A stretch of DNA of 64,000 nucleotides from Septoria linicola (taxonomy: Eukaryota > Ascomycota > Dothideomycetes > Mycosphaerellales > Mycosphaerellaceae): the NCBI GenBank assembly GCA_024114885.1, contig CP099428.1, positions 992,001 to 1,056,000 of the forward strand, written 5' to 3'. Below are positions 42,782 through 53,302 of this stretch, piece by piece. Position numbers and translations under genes: made by a program. The stretch's first letter is position 1; each line of letters opens with the position of its first letter. Under the pieces are notes generated by a model. The model was not told where the DNA came from. It made no database searches and saw only the letters and a program-made list of their open reading frames with translations.

Positions 42782-45370
42782 ATGTACTCGCCAGCAACAA
42801 CATTGCAGAAGTGCGAACGCGAAATGGACGAGGAAGACGATATCATTGAACCTCCGGAGAAGAGATTGAGAGTGCCCAGAAGGACACCGCGAGCGTAAGT
42901 CGAGACTTGTGCGACAGACCGGCGGGATCTCGGACTCACACACCGAAATTCAGTTGCAAACAGTGTCGTCAAGCCAAAATCAAGTGCTCGGGCTCGTTAC
43001 CCTGTAGTCGCTGTGCACGCCGACGCGAGGCATGTGTTTTCCCGTCTGACGAGCCACACGTTTCTGTGCCTGAGCGGTATCTGAAAGATTTGGAGAAACG
43101 CGTAGCAAAGGCAAAACAGAAGTCGGCAAATGGAGACCAGCCCTTTGCGCCAACACTGCATTCGGCTTCGAATGAGGCACATGCGGATGCGCGAGGAGAT
43201 AGCTCGCTAGCGGCAACCACCATCGCCAATGCCGCGAATGACTCGCGAGACCATTTGCGAAACGCCTCCCACAGTCTAGACGCACTCGGTAAGGCCGGAC
43301 GCTTCCATACCAGAGACAGACTAACACCTGGTACAGCAGAGGCATCATCGGCCATCGCAGCCGCCGTACCACAAGGCGATGACCAGATTCCGTCCGACTC
43401 TGGTGTCGCAGCTGACGATGTGCCTGACGTGCTATCGCCCCGGAATCCGTTAGTTAGCAGGAGTCTGCCATTCGTGCGCGACGCTGCTGGTCGGCCTCGT
43501 AAGTACTGTTTCTGATAATGCCTCATCGAGTGTTCATTCGCAGAACTAAGGCACCGTGTACAGATTACCTGGGACCGACCTCGACTTGGGCCTTTTGTCG
43601 ACGTGCGTTGCTGATCCTAGGCCCTCACTCTCCTGGCGCCCATGAAGATTGTGATCGTCTCAACAACGATGGTGCAGCATTCAGGCTGAGATGGGACAGC
43701 AAGCCCTCTATCGATCATGGTGATCTCAATAATCTTCCCCCGGCCGATTATGCGCTTTATCTCTATAACTCTGTGAAGTTTCGACTGGGCGAACTATTCG
43801 GAATTCTGGATGAGACCAGTTTTATGACCAATTTCGAGCGCTTTCATCGAGAGCCATGGCAAGTGGCATGCTCCCAAAGATTGTGGTTCGTGGAGTACCT
43901 GCTCATACTAGCTTACGGTAAGGCCCTGTTGAGTCATCCTGGCGGCCGGACTCCAGTACCAGGGAGTGATTTTGCTGCACGAGCAATGGCACTACTCCCT
44001 GATGCAGCACAACTGTACGAAGAGGGCATACCTGCTATCGAGGTCCTGGCACTCGTGGCTCTGTACTTTCAGTCCATTGATATGCGAGCCACTGCCTACC
44101 AATATGTGAGTCGCATGGTAGCCCTTGTCACTTTGGATATGCTCAGAGACTGACGGTCTCAAGATCGGCCAGGCTTTGCGATTATGCTATGTGGAAGGCA
44201 TTCATCTACATATCCCGGACGATGAGTTCAGTCCAGAATTCTCAAAGCGCTGCCACAAGGTTTGGTGGGTGGTATATGTACTTGATCGAGAGCTGTCGGC
44301 TCTCATGGGTGCGATAACCCCGGTTGCAGACGATAATGTGACCGCTTTCGTGGCTCCGGAGCGACAAACATCTATCCTGGACAGGGCATTAATGCTCCGC
44401 GTCCGCCTGTCTCGGTTGATCGCTGACACATGTACCAGTACGTACTTCCAGACGGCTCTGACGATCGGTTGATTGCTGACGTTTGCTTTAGCACTTTATA
44501 GTGTCGACGATCGATTTGGTAGTTCCTTCGTCAGAAATACGACGGGAATCTTGCATCGCCTTGCTGGAGTCTCTCACGAAATCGACGGTGTGATGACGAC
44601 CCTCAACCAGCCAGCGAAGAGTGAGACGCCGCACATGCTCAGACGAATCATGCTATCATACCACCATGTAGGTGTCGTCACTTTGACCTGCTAGCCAATT
44701 GCTGATCCGCTCATAGTGCATCGTGCTGGCCACGAGGCCCCTAATAATGTGGCTGTTGATGCGCAGCCTACCGCCTGAACGATCGGAGCCACAACAGCTA
44801 GCCGTACCTATCGCGGCACTATTACATGCAGCAGTTGACTCTGCCACGAACATCATCATGATGTTGAAATCTCTTACTGAGCGCGGCCTGCTTGAGACAT
44901 TTCTACCCTTCCAGCTGGAGTACGCGTTCTCATCGGGCATGCTGCTTTCCATTATTGGGTCGATATTGCCATCTTACATTACGGACCTCAGCTGGAATAC
45001 CACTCTCCAATTCGTGCTCGACGAAATGACTGCCAAAGCAAACGTGGTAGCGCCGCTGAGGAAGAAGGAGTTGGAGGCCCTGCATAGGCTCTTGGATCCT
45101 GTTCGCACACAAGAGCCTCTCATTGTGCCTGGACCTAATGATTTCAACCTGTTCGGACAACAGAATGACCAAGAAACCACAGGCGAAGGGTTACAGTTAT
45201 CAACAGCAGATGCTGGTGATACCAGTGGCTTCTACATGCCCTGGGATTCTATGTACGATATGGGACAATCGGGACAGCCCGAGTTGATGCTTGAGTTGGC
45301 AGCCCAGCTTGAGACTGGCGATTTTGATCCTTCTTACTTGCTAGGACCGATAGACGGGAATGTCTTGTAG
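42782..45370 (+). CDS. Zn2Cys6 transcription factor with fungal-specific middle domain
   Basis: Six exons: 42782-42894, 42954-43498, 43564-44105, 44164-44437, 44492-44667, 44717-45370; introns 49-65 nt; 767 aa. The first splice falls right before the binuclear cluster, C-x2-C-x6-C-x5-C-x2-C-x6-C (residues about 39-66, CKQCRQAKIKC...), followed by a basic linker and a short coiled coil. The fungal-specific domain spans about 250-600, starting YLGPTSTWAF and containing GQALRLCYVEGIHLH and RCHKVWWVVYVLDRELS. The C-tail is acidic and glutamine-rich, a likely activation region. It diverges from put1; in Aspergillus the proline regulator prnA is also a Zn2Cys6 protein beside its targets, so control of proline genes is a fair inference, not shown. 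It could equally regulate the monooxygenase downstream. Confidence 0.88.
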
Positions 45371-45564
45371 ATCATTTGTACTTCATGGAAACCCTCCAAG
45401 GGCGGCTTGAACTCGTCTGATGTATGAACAATGCAGTGCTCTGTCTCCATTACCTCGCTCAGATAGCCCTCCCGGTCTTGGCAGCCGACCCGAATCCGAA
45501 ACACCATCGCGTTGTCTAACACGTTCAGTCTCCCATCTTCCTCGAACCGACGCGCGACCAGCAT
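45334..45564 (-). CDS. Hypothetical 76-aa antisense frame
   Basis: ATG at 45564, stop at 45334, overlapping the last 37 nt of the regulator on the opposite strand. The peptide (EEDGRLNVLDNAMVFRIRVG...) has protein-like composition but no domain, signal or splice evidence. It may be chance. Confidence 0.2.
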   Translation of the reverse strand: MLVARRFEEDGRLNVLDNAMVFRIRVGCQDREGYLSEVMETEHCIVHTSDEFKPPLEGFHEVQMIYKTFPSIGPSK

Positions 45565-46362
45565 CGCGTTCGCGACTTACATCTCCACACCTTGCCTGGT
45601 CTGTAAGTGATAGCTCGCGGCTGCGTAGCGTAGCAGCACGTTGCCGAGATGCGCCTATGCTTGCTGGAGACCATGCAAAATCTACTCAATCCTACACTCT
45701 TACTGACGCACTCACCCAGCAGACGACATTCCATTACTGCAGTGTCCTCACAGCAGAACACATGTAAGCTGAACGATCTTGAGACGAGTTCATATCACTT
45801 GGCGAGCTGTCCGCAAATGATGTCCAGATCAGGTCAGCTCTACGTCGGCAACGGGTACCGATGGGACAGATGACTAGCTCTCCAAATCTTGTGTCAGACT
45901 GGGGACAGCCAATGCTAGCATAGGTGTCGCAGATGTTGCACAGTGCCCGACACTCATTGCCTTCGCACGAGGGTGTACGTGGAGCTCTTGCAACTCTCCA
46001 CGTCCTGGTCGCGATCAAAGGCCGAGATTGACACACCACCAATCTGGAGCTTCTAGAAGCTAGGAGGACATTGATAGCTCTTATCATGCCTGGAGCTATC
46101 GCCCACGGGGCCATCCTCCCTAGTCGGGTCTGGCCACCGATTACAACTCCTGGTTGTGCTGGACTGCAATACCTGAACAGGTTGGCCTCGAGGACCGTAT
46201 AGGCATGTTCACACGAACGCAGGTCGTGTCCGACCAGTGAAGGCCTGGTCATGTGGACGTAGGTCTGATGATAACGGTAGGTGGGAGGTATATCAGTGGT
46301 GTTCGTAGGAAACCTCATCATCTCATCAAGCCATCTCCTATCGATTGACAGAGCTCTTCGCA
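45371..46362. other. Intergenic, promoter side of the monooxygenase
   Basis: About 990 bp between the regulator stop and the monooxygenase ATG. Apart from the weak antisense frame 45334-45564, nothing recognised. Confidence 0.5.
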
Positions 46363-47823
46363 ATGACTTCCGAAAAGCTTGACTACGACGTGGTGATCAT
46401 TGGCGCCGGCATATCAGGAATCTGTTTCGCCTATCGACTACAAGAACGACATCCAGACCTGACGTATTGTATACTGGAGTCAAGAAAAGAGATAGGTGGC
46501 ACATGGAGCTTCTTTAAATACCCCGGACTGCGGTCAGATTCAGATTTGTACACATTCGGCTTCCCGTGGAGGCCATGGACGGAAACAGAGCCTATCGCAC
46601 AAGGCGCAGCAATCGTCAACTACATGAAGCGTACAGTTGCTGCAGATGGAATTGACAAGCACATCAAGTTCGAGCACAGAGTGAGCAATCTCTCATGGTC
46701 GTCATCGTCGAAGACGTGGACGACAAGAGTCAACGCGGATGGCAGAGAGTCCACGATTCGATCGCGTCTGGCGATAATGGCCACTGGGTACTACGACTAC
46801 GAGCAAGGTTTACATGCGCACATTCCAGGCATCAAAGATTTCTCAGGAGAAGTCGTTCACCCTCAATTTTGGCCCGAGGATCTCTCCTACAAAGACAAAA
46901 ACGTAGTCATCATCGGCTCCGGAGCTACAGCCATCACCCTTCTCCCAGCAATGGCAAAGGAGGCGAAGCATGTCACAATGCTACAGCGATCACCCAGCTA
47001 CATCCTCTCCGTTCCAGTGCACAACAAGCTCGAGAACGTCATCCGCGCGATCTGCCCAAAGACTCTCGCATCAAAGATCATTCGCATGAAGTGGATCGTC
47101 TGGCCAACCATGTTCCGAACATGGTGCTTGTGGTTCCCGAACGCTGCGAAACGACACATGCGAAAAGCAACTCTGGCACAAGTTCCACCTGAGCTCGTCG
47201 ACTCAGACTTCAAGCCGTCCTACAATCCATTCGAGCAAAGGATGTGCATGTGCCCTGACGGCGATTTCTACCAATGTCTAAGAGAAGGGAAGGGCAGCAT
47301 CAAGACCGGTCTCATCGACACTGTCACCGACAAAGACATTAAACTCCAGTCCGGCGAGGAGCTACATCCAGATGTGATTATCACTGCTACTGGTCTGAAA
47401 CTACGACTTGGAGGTGGGATCAAGGTCGATGTCGACGGCGAAGACTTCCAGATCAACGAGCACTACGTCTGGAAAGGACTCATGTTCGACACACTACCAA
47501 ACTTCTTTTTCTCCTTCGGCTATTTTGACAACGCCTGGACGCTCGGCGTGGACACTTCTGCACAGCTGGCTTGTCGACTGATCAAGCAAATGCAAAGAGA
47601 TCGTGTCGATGTCATCATTCCTACGAGAAGTGAAGAGGAGAAGCAGACAATGAAGGACAAGCGCTTCATGCCTTTGACATCGACATACGTGGAGAAGGCA
47701 CTTTCGGTTCTGCCGAAGCTAGGCGATAGGCCGCAATGGTGTGGGAGGTCGACATACTTGGTCGAGATGTTCACGGTGAAGTTCGGAGATATCAGGACGG
47801 GATTGAGATGTGTGAGAAATTGA
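46363..47823 (+). CDS. FAD-dependent monooxygenase, Baeyer-Villiger type
   Basis: Intronless, 486 aa from ATG 46363 (MTSEKLDYDVV). The FAD motif GAGISG is at residues 16-21 and the NADPH motif GSGATA about 185-190. The Baeyer-Villiger fingerprint FxGxxxHxxxW(P) is present near 160 (FSGEVVHPQFWP), as are the GGTWSFFKYPGLRSDSD segment and the ATG (Ala-Thr-Gly) block. Such enzymes insert oxygen next to a ketone to form esters or lactones, in detoxification or secondary metabolism. Its only neighbour on the same strand is the Zn2Cys6 regulator; no polyketide or terpene backbone gene is in the window. Substrate unknown. Confidence 0.9.
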   Translation: MTSEKLDYDVVIIGAGISGICFAYRLQERHPDLTYCILESRKEIGGTWSFFKYPGLRSDSDLYTFGFPWRPWTETEPIAQGAAIVNYMKRTVAADGIDKHIKFEHRVSNLSWSSSSKTWTTRVNADGRESTIRSRLAIMATGYYDYEQGLHAHIPGIKDFSGEVVHPQFWPEDLSYKDKNVVIIGSGATAITLLPAMAKEAKHVTMLQRSPSYILSVPVHNKLENVIRAICPKTLASKIIRMKWIVWPTMFRTWCLWFPNAAKRHMRKATLAQVPPELVDSDFKPSYNPFEQRMCMCPDGDFYQCLREGKGSIKTGLIDTVTDKDIKLQSGEELHPDVIITATGLKLRLGGGIKVDVDGEDFQINEHYVWKGLMFDTLPNFFFSFGYFDNAWTLGVDTSAQLACRLIKQMQRDRVDVIIPTRSEEEKQTMKDKRFMPLTSTYVEKALSVLPKLGDRPQWCGRSTYLVEMFTVKFGDIRTGLRCVRN

Positions 47824-48278
47824 GATAGTTGTTAGCGCCGCATGTTACGATCAGATGAATGAACGGCCGCTTGGCATTTTGCCTCTTGCTTTGTGCTATG
47901 TATTGTACTGTAATGGCTGTCCCTAACCATTTCTGTCTATGCAAATTGTATAGCTCGTCCTCCTACTAGCAGAGGTCCGCGACGGGAGTACTTTGTGCGG
48001 CACACTGCAAGCTATGGAGCTGCAAAGGCATTCCGGTACTTGACGGAAGGCCTCACAGTGTGCTCGTGTCATCAGGGTACTGGCGCCGCCGATGTATGCT
48101 TGTCTCCTTTACGCGACCGTTCTGGAGTATCCCGCATGGTTTGTAACAACGAGAGGTCAATGCGACAACATACCATGACCGCCAACTCGGTCGTGCTTCT
48201 ACCATTCTGTTGGCGAGCTCTTTAATTCACTAATCCTTCGTGACGCTGAGCTTTCGCCCGATTCAACTTGCGCCTGAT
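47824..48278. other. Intergenic, no gene seen
   Basis: 455 bp between convergent 3' ends. Nothing recognised. Confidence 0.6.
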
Positions 48279-48920
48279 TCAACCTCGGCGCTGTAAGCCA
48301 TGACGACCAAGTCTCGTCAACTGCGCCTTCGCATGCTGATACGTATTGTCCTTTACAAGCGTAGCACTGTATTGAGATATGCGCAGCCCTCGATTTGCCA
48401 AAACCATTGCAGACCGAGTTTCCGAGCACACGTATGGCCTCTTCGCTCCAGTGTAGACCTTTCCTTTCAAAATTCGTGTGTATACTTCGAGGCCTTCATT
48501 CCTCATAAGCTTGCATACTCTGAGTAGCGGCGCTTCGAGAGGTTCTGGTGGGTACCACTCCATGTGCCATTCCTCCCAATGAGACTGATTCATTTGGTGC
48601 TCTTTTCACCAAGTCTCGATGACCAGCTCATATATTAGAATACGCAACTCTGCTGGAATTCTCAGTAGCCCTGGAACTGGCTGAGGCTTGCCGCACAAGC
48701 TGGCCAACAAGTGCACTGTCTGCCGAGGAGCAGTGTGGAGGAAGGCCAAGCTGAACGGCTGGAACGTCTCCTGGATGGTACAACCAAGTGTGTCTCTCGG
48801 AGTGAGTGTCGTGTTTGCCAAAAGGCTGGATACGCCCTTGACAAATGCTCGATGTGCAGTTCGCGTTGTCTTCAGAAAAGGCCGAGCCACAGCGTACTTC
48901 TGGTGTGCCATGGTTGTCAT
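48279..48920 (-). pseudogene. Broken 2EXR/F-box-like protein, paralogue of 59957-61006
   Basis: ATG at 48920; the frame runs to a TGA at 48606-48608, then stays open in the same frame to 48279. Read through, it aligns over its whole length with the intact gene at 59957: FLHTA, T--LLA-LC, LL-(I/L)PAEIR--IY, then VCKLMRNEGLEVY against TCKLLREEGLDVY. The TGA falls just after the conserved PAE(I/L)R block (IETW, stop, KEH). The product also ends early, about 140 aa shorter than the paralogue. So it carries at least one nonsense change and a shortened C-terminus. The 2EXR domain is common in fungi with unknown function. Confidence 0.7.
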
Positions 48921-49766
48921 TCGACGATGCTAGCGCAGGTCCGAAGGAAGTGCTGCAGTTGAATGTGCTAGGTAGTTGGCGGAGGTTCGGCGGCGCCAAA
49001 TGGTGTACTCAGAGCTGATGGAGGCCAGGTCGAAGTGCTGCGAACGGGTCCAGGAGTGTGTCAGTAACAGGAAGAAGGACAAATTTCTCGAACCGGTGAA
49101 GTGAGTTAATTTTGTCAGGTTTCGTGTTACGTATGAACTTCACTTGCAGCTCACTTTACGACTAGAGCTGTGTCTGTTGCTGTGAGAGTGAACACCTCGC
49201 AGTGCGAGGAGCGGCTTGGAGCTACAGCACAATTTACTGCCGAACAGTGCAACTGTCACCGTTCGGCATGATTTCAATTGCGGTAGTTTGGACTGATGGC
49301 CATTCTTTACAGAGAGGTCGACAGAAGCCTTCGGCCCAAATTTGTGCGAGGCGCCTTCTTGCACGCTATTGATCGTGCTGCAATGGTTTCAGTCTTCCAT
49401 AAGAGGCCTCCCGTACGCTACACCGCGGTCCTCATAGACCCAGGAAGTGAAAGCTGGCGCCAGTCAAGTTCCCAGTAACCGGCTCAAATGCCGTAAAGTT
49501 CTTGCCATTTCAGTCGTTGCGGATTACAAGACACTCGTCCGATTTATGCGGTCGCACAGTACGCAACTCACAGCGATGGTCGACTTCGAATGCAGAAGTG
49601 AACGAATCGTGCGGAGGATAAGGAAGCGTGAAGTGAAGAGTGAAGAGTGGCATACGGGTCTGTTCGGAGCATCGGCAGGAAAAGTGGGTCTGGCACAAGA
49701 CCGCCATGGACTCTTTACAAAATGCTTCCACTCGAATGATCTACGATCTTACATACCACGAACGAG
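48921..49766. other. Intergenic, no gene seen
   Basis: About 850 bp upstream of both the broken 2EXR gene and methionine aminopeptidase 2. A short GTGAAGAGTGAAGAGTGG repeat is near 49632. No gene recognised. Confidence 0.55.
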
Positions 49767-51143
49767 ATGACGGCCGTGGATGCAGAAGGGCAATTGGCTG
49801 ATCTGAAGCTAAACGGCTTAGAGGCCCCAGCGAAGCAAAATGGCACAGCTCCAGCTGCGGGCGCAAATGGCGATGTAGAAGCAGGTGAATCTGACGATGA
49901 CGAGGCTGATGAGGCAGACGGTGCCGGGGGTGAGGGCGCTGGCGAAGGAGCAGCAAAGAAGAAGAAAAAGAGAAAACCACGCAAGAAGAAGAAGGCAGCA
50001 GCCACACCGGGCGGTGGTGCAAAGGCACAAACGAAGCCTCCCACGCGGAAGGTCTCTGAGCTCTTCCCAGATAACTCATACCCCATTGGAGAAGAAGTCG
50101 AGTATAAGAACGACAACGCATACCGAACGACGAGCGAGGAGAAGCGTCACCTTGATCGCATGAACTCTGAATTCTTGACAGAGTATCGTCAGGCTGCTGA
50201 GGTACATCGTGAAGTGCGGAAATATGCCAAATCGGTCATCAAGCCGGGCATGTCGCTCACTGAGATCGCCGAGACGATTGAGAATGGAACTCGACACCTG
50301 ACCGGCCACATGGGACTCGAGGAGGGCGACAATCTACTAGGAGGCGTCGCTTTCCCAACTGGCCTTTCGCTCAACCACTGTGCAGCGCACTACACACCGA
50401 ACGCCGGCAACAAGACGATACTGAAGGAAGAGGATGTCATGAAGGTTGATTTCGGCGTGCATGTGAACGGCAGAATTGTCGACTCTGCGTTTACTGTTGC
50501 ATTCCAGCCACAGTACGACAATCTGCTAGCAGCAGTCAAGGACGCCACAAACACGGGTATCCGTCTCGCTGGTATCGATGCTCGCATGTCAGAGATTGGC
50601 GAAGGGATCCAAGAGGCTATGGAGTCCTACGAAGTCGAGATTAACGGAGAGACATTCCCTGTCAAAGCAATCCGCAACCTCAACGGACACACCATCAGCC
50701 AGTACAGCATTCACGGCGGGTCCGCAGGAAAGTCTGTACCGATTGTGAAGGGTGGCAGCAACGAGAAGATGGAGGAAGGCGAGACTTACGCCATCGAGAC
50801 TTTCGGATCGACAGGAAAGGGTTACGTCCGCGACGACATGGAATGCTCACACTACGCAAAGATCGCAGACGCACCGAAGGTCGCATTGCGAGTCGCAAGC
50901 GCAAAAACTTTGCTCAAATCGATTGACAAGAATTTTGGCACGTTGCCATTCTGCAGACGATACTTGGACCGTCTTGGTCACGAAAAGTATTTGCTTGGCT
51001 TGAACAATTTGGTGCAGAGCGGGATTGTGCAGGATTACCCGCCGCTTGTGGACATCAAGGGATCTTACACTGCTCAATACGAGCACACGATTCTCCTGAG
51101 GCCGAACATCAAGGAGGTCATTTCGAGAGGTGACGATTATTAG
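49767..51143 (+). CDS. map2: Methionine aminopeptidase 2
   Basis: Intronless, 458 aa. The N-terminal 110 aa hold an acidic stretch and a polylysine block (AKKKKKRKPRKKKK), typical of eukaryotic MAP2 and used for ribosome contact. The catalytic pita-bread domain shows all metal ligands: VDFGVHVNGRIVDSAFT (two Asp), the HTISQYSIHGG His, IETFGSTGKG (Glu) and the final Glu in QYEHTILL. It removes the initiator methionine from nascent proteins in the cytosol. Length is as expected; start at 49767 (MTAVDAEG). Housekeeping gene, no linked partners. Confidence 0.95.
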   Translation: MTAVDAEGQLADLKLNGLEAPAKQNGTAPAAGANGDVEAGESDDDEADEADGAGGEGAGEGAAKKKKKRKPRKKKKAAATPGGGAKAQTKPPTRKVSELFPDNSYPIGEEVEYKNDNAYRTTSEEKRHLDRMNSEFLTEYRQAAEVHREVRKYAKSVIKPGMSLTEIAETIENGTRHLTGHMGLEEGDNLLGGVAFPTGLSLNHCAAHYTPNAGNKTILKEEDVMKVDFGVHVNGRIVDSAFTVAFQPQYDNLLAAVKDATNTGIRLAGIDARMSEIGEGIQEAMESYEVEINGETFPVKAIRNLNGHTISQYSIHGGSAGKSVPIVKGGSNEKMEEGETYAIETFGSTGKGYVRDDMECSHYAKIADAPKVALRVASAKTLLKSIDKNFGTLPFCRRYLDRLGHEKYLLGLNNLVQSGIVQDYPPLVDIKGSYTAQYEHTILLRPNIKEVISRGDDY

Positions 51144-51661
51144 CTGGCGGCTAGTAGAATGAGATATGATCAAAAGCGAAGCATGACACGGCGTTCATAG
51201 TTTCTTCGTAGAACAAATTCTTCTGATGAGCTCATATAGCACATATGATGGACTCTCTCGCGCCTTCATCGTTGGGGTTACTTCATCCTCCAAATATTTC
51301 CCAAGCCTGGCCACGAACTCCGCTGAACCGCAGTGTGGCTGTCTGCTACATGGCACGCTGGTGTATCATCTAGCGTTGCCTACTTGCAAGCTTGGATGAG
51401 CAGCATACAAGGCAACGTTCCGTCGCAGGTCTGCTTCTAATTGACAGCAATGACAAACATCTAGCGGATGATCGCGCTTGAAAAGGGGACTTAGAGCACG
51501 CTCGAATGACTCTAAGCTTCGGACGTTGCTGATAAGCCAACAGGTAATCTGCACTATTGACTGATGTGTAAAAGCGATTGGAATCAAAGATTCTGATTTG
51601 TGATATGTCACGTTGGATGGACTTGAGGCAACGATAGATATGCCCCAAAGCGCGGCCAATC
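51144..51661. other. Convergent intergenic, no gene seen
   Basis: 518 bp between the 3' ends of MAP2 and lipoate ligase. Only unsupported frames. Confidence 0.6.
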
Positions 51662-52873
51662 TCAAGTCAGCCGTGGTAACATCTTGTTCAGCCAATTTCC
51701 AAGCGACTCTGATTTTCCTCGACCGAGGCTCTGTCCCTTCAGCACGGGTTCCATCACCGCTGACCATCCTGTGATCTCATGAACTTTTCGTCCCACAAGC
51801 GCTTCAGTGATGTCTGAAGCACGACGTTCGATCTCAAGGACTGCGCTGTTGATGGCCCCGTATCTGACTGACAGATCAAGGTCAAGACTAGGCGGATTTG
51901 CATTCTTGCTGCTAATAGACCATTGTGGGGTTTGCAGATACGTCCAGTCCAAAGACTTCAGCTCATCGTAGCCTTTGCGAACAGCAGGGTCTTGGAGCCA
52001 TTCTTCGTCTACTTCCACGGCCTGCTCCCGGCTATCGTATTGCTTCGCGAAACGAGTCTGCACAGCCGATATGAAGTCCTTGTTGTGGAGCAAGATGTTG
52101 CCCACGGGCGAGCTGACACTCTCTACCCCCTTTGCTGTGATGAATGGCTTGGCAGGAGAGTGTAGATAGTCTGGAATGATGTTTAGATTTGGACTGTTCA
52201 AAAGGCATGTTCCGTGGTGCAAGGCCCGATTTCTTGTCAGTTTGTAAGCCGACCCAGATACCTTCAGTGGTCGTGGAGTATCAAAGTCGGTCGCTTCATA
52301 TGGCGTACTGTGAGTGTCCTCGGGATCTGTGTCGGATCCGCGCACCCCTTGATCAAGGATGATATCGTGCCGAGCATTCACTCGTGCACGGTCAACGCCA
52401 CAACTTCTGAGAGCTCGCACCACCATCTCAGCATGCTTGTCGCGTGTGAAATCTGCAGCTGGGCAGATCACAGTCCAGTTGACATTGCCTTCATCGTGGA
52501 AAACGGTACCACCTCCGCTTCTTCGGCGCACAAGATCAACGGCACCAATTCCTGGAGGCTCGGTCTCGATTTGATCGCCTGAGGAGCTGAGCAGAGCCAG
52601 ATTGACTTCTAGCCATGGATTCTGATTTCTGCCAATGATGATACTGGGCCGATTGATGTATAGAAAGAGAATGGCCGAGTCCGGCGAGCTCTTCTGAAGT
52701 AAGTGATGCTCGATAGATAGATTCAGGTAGGGGTCACGCGATGTCGAGATGTACGACTGCACTGGCTGCTTGAGCCTATCCAGTGATGGCCCGGTCTGCC
52801 ACCTTCTCCATACCAGTGGTGCTGCGTGGCATCGCGTAGTGACTACGCTTCTGCGTAGGCGCTGTGCAATCAT
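51662..52873 (-). CDS. aim22: Lipoate-protein ligase (LplA/Aim22-like)
   Basis: Intronless, 403 aa. N-terminal 25 aa are Arg/Thr rich without acids (MIAQRLRRSVVTTR), a mitochondrial presequence. The BPL/LplA catalytic domain has NLSIEHHLL, FLYINRPSIIIGRNQNPW, the RRRSGGGTVFHDEGNVNWT lipoate/ATP site and the catalytic lysine in KVSGSAYKLTR, followed by HHGTCLL. The C-terminal accessory domain (about 290-400) is present. It attaches lipoate to the E2 and H subunits of mitochondrial 2-oxoacid dehydrogenases and glycine cleavage. Divergent from sog2. Confidence 0.92.
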   Translation of the reverse strand: MIAQRLRRSVVTTRCHAAPLVWRRWQTGPSLDRLKQPVQSYISTSRDPYLNLSIEHHLLQKSSPDSAILFLYINRPSIIIGRNQNPWLEVNLALLSSSGDQIETEPPGIGAVDLVRRRSGGGTVFHDEGNVNWTVICPAADFTRDKHAEMVVRALRSCGVDRARVNARHDIILDQGVRGSDTDPEDTHSTPYEATDFDTPRPLKVSGSAYKLTRNRALHHGTCLLNSPNLNIIPDYLHSPAKPFITAKGVESVSSPVGNILLHNKDFISAVQTRFAKQYDSREQAVEVDEEWLQDPAVRKGYDELKSLDWTYLQTPQWSISSKNANPPSLDLDLSVRYGAINSAVLEIERRASDITEALVGRKVHEITGWSAVMEPVLKGQSLGRGKSESLGNWLNKMLPRLT

Positions 52874-53302
52874 GGACTCATTGTTGTATGTCTGCGGGAC
52901 TATTGGGTGAGACCTCCGAGCAGAAGGTTCTGGCCCCTGTCGGCTGCGCTTGCCGCCCCCGGATGTCCAATGAGCGAGTACCGTCGGAAGGTCGAACGTG
53001 ATGCACGAATTGAGCAGGACAAAACAAAACTTGGTTGCACAACGTCTTCTGATAGCTGCAAAGATGTCGTAGATACATGGGCATGAGACCAGGACTGTCG
53101 TAGATGAAGTGTGTGAAGCCCGTCCTCCCTCACGCGAGATCGGCCCTGTCTAAAGTCGCCAAGATCCCGGACATGTGAGAAGGCAGGCACTGCCGGGTAC
53201 CTGCATCACGAACGCGCGATGTCTGCACCTCACTTAGACCTGGTCACCTCACTACGACAACAACCGCGCTACCTCCCTCTTCCGCTCATCGACCATGCCA
53301 CA
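52874..53302. promoter_or_regulatory. Divergent promoter region, lipoate ligase / sog2
   Basis: 429 bp between start codons (345 if sog2 begins at 53219). No separate gene. Confidence 0.4.

Noticed and set aside
45420..45767. 115-codon plus-strand frame after the Zn2Cys6 gene
   Set aside because: Pro/Ser/Arg-rich chance frame without start context, domain or splice support.
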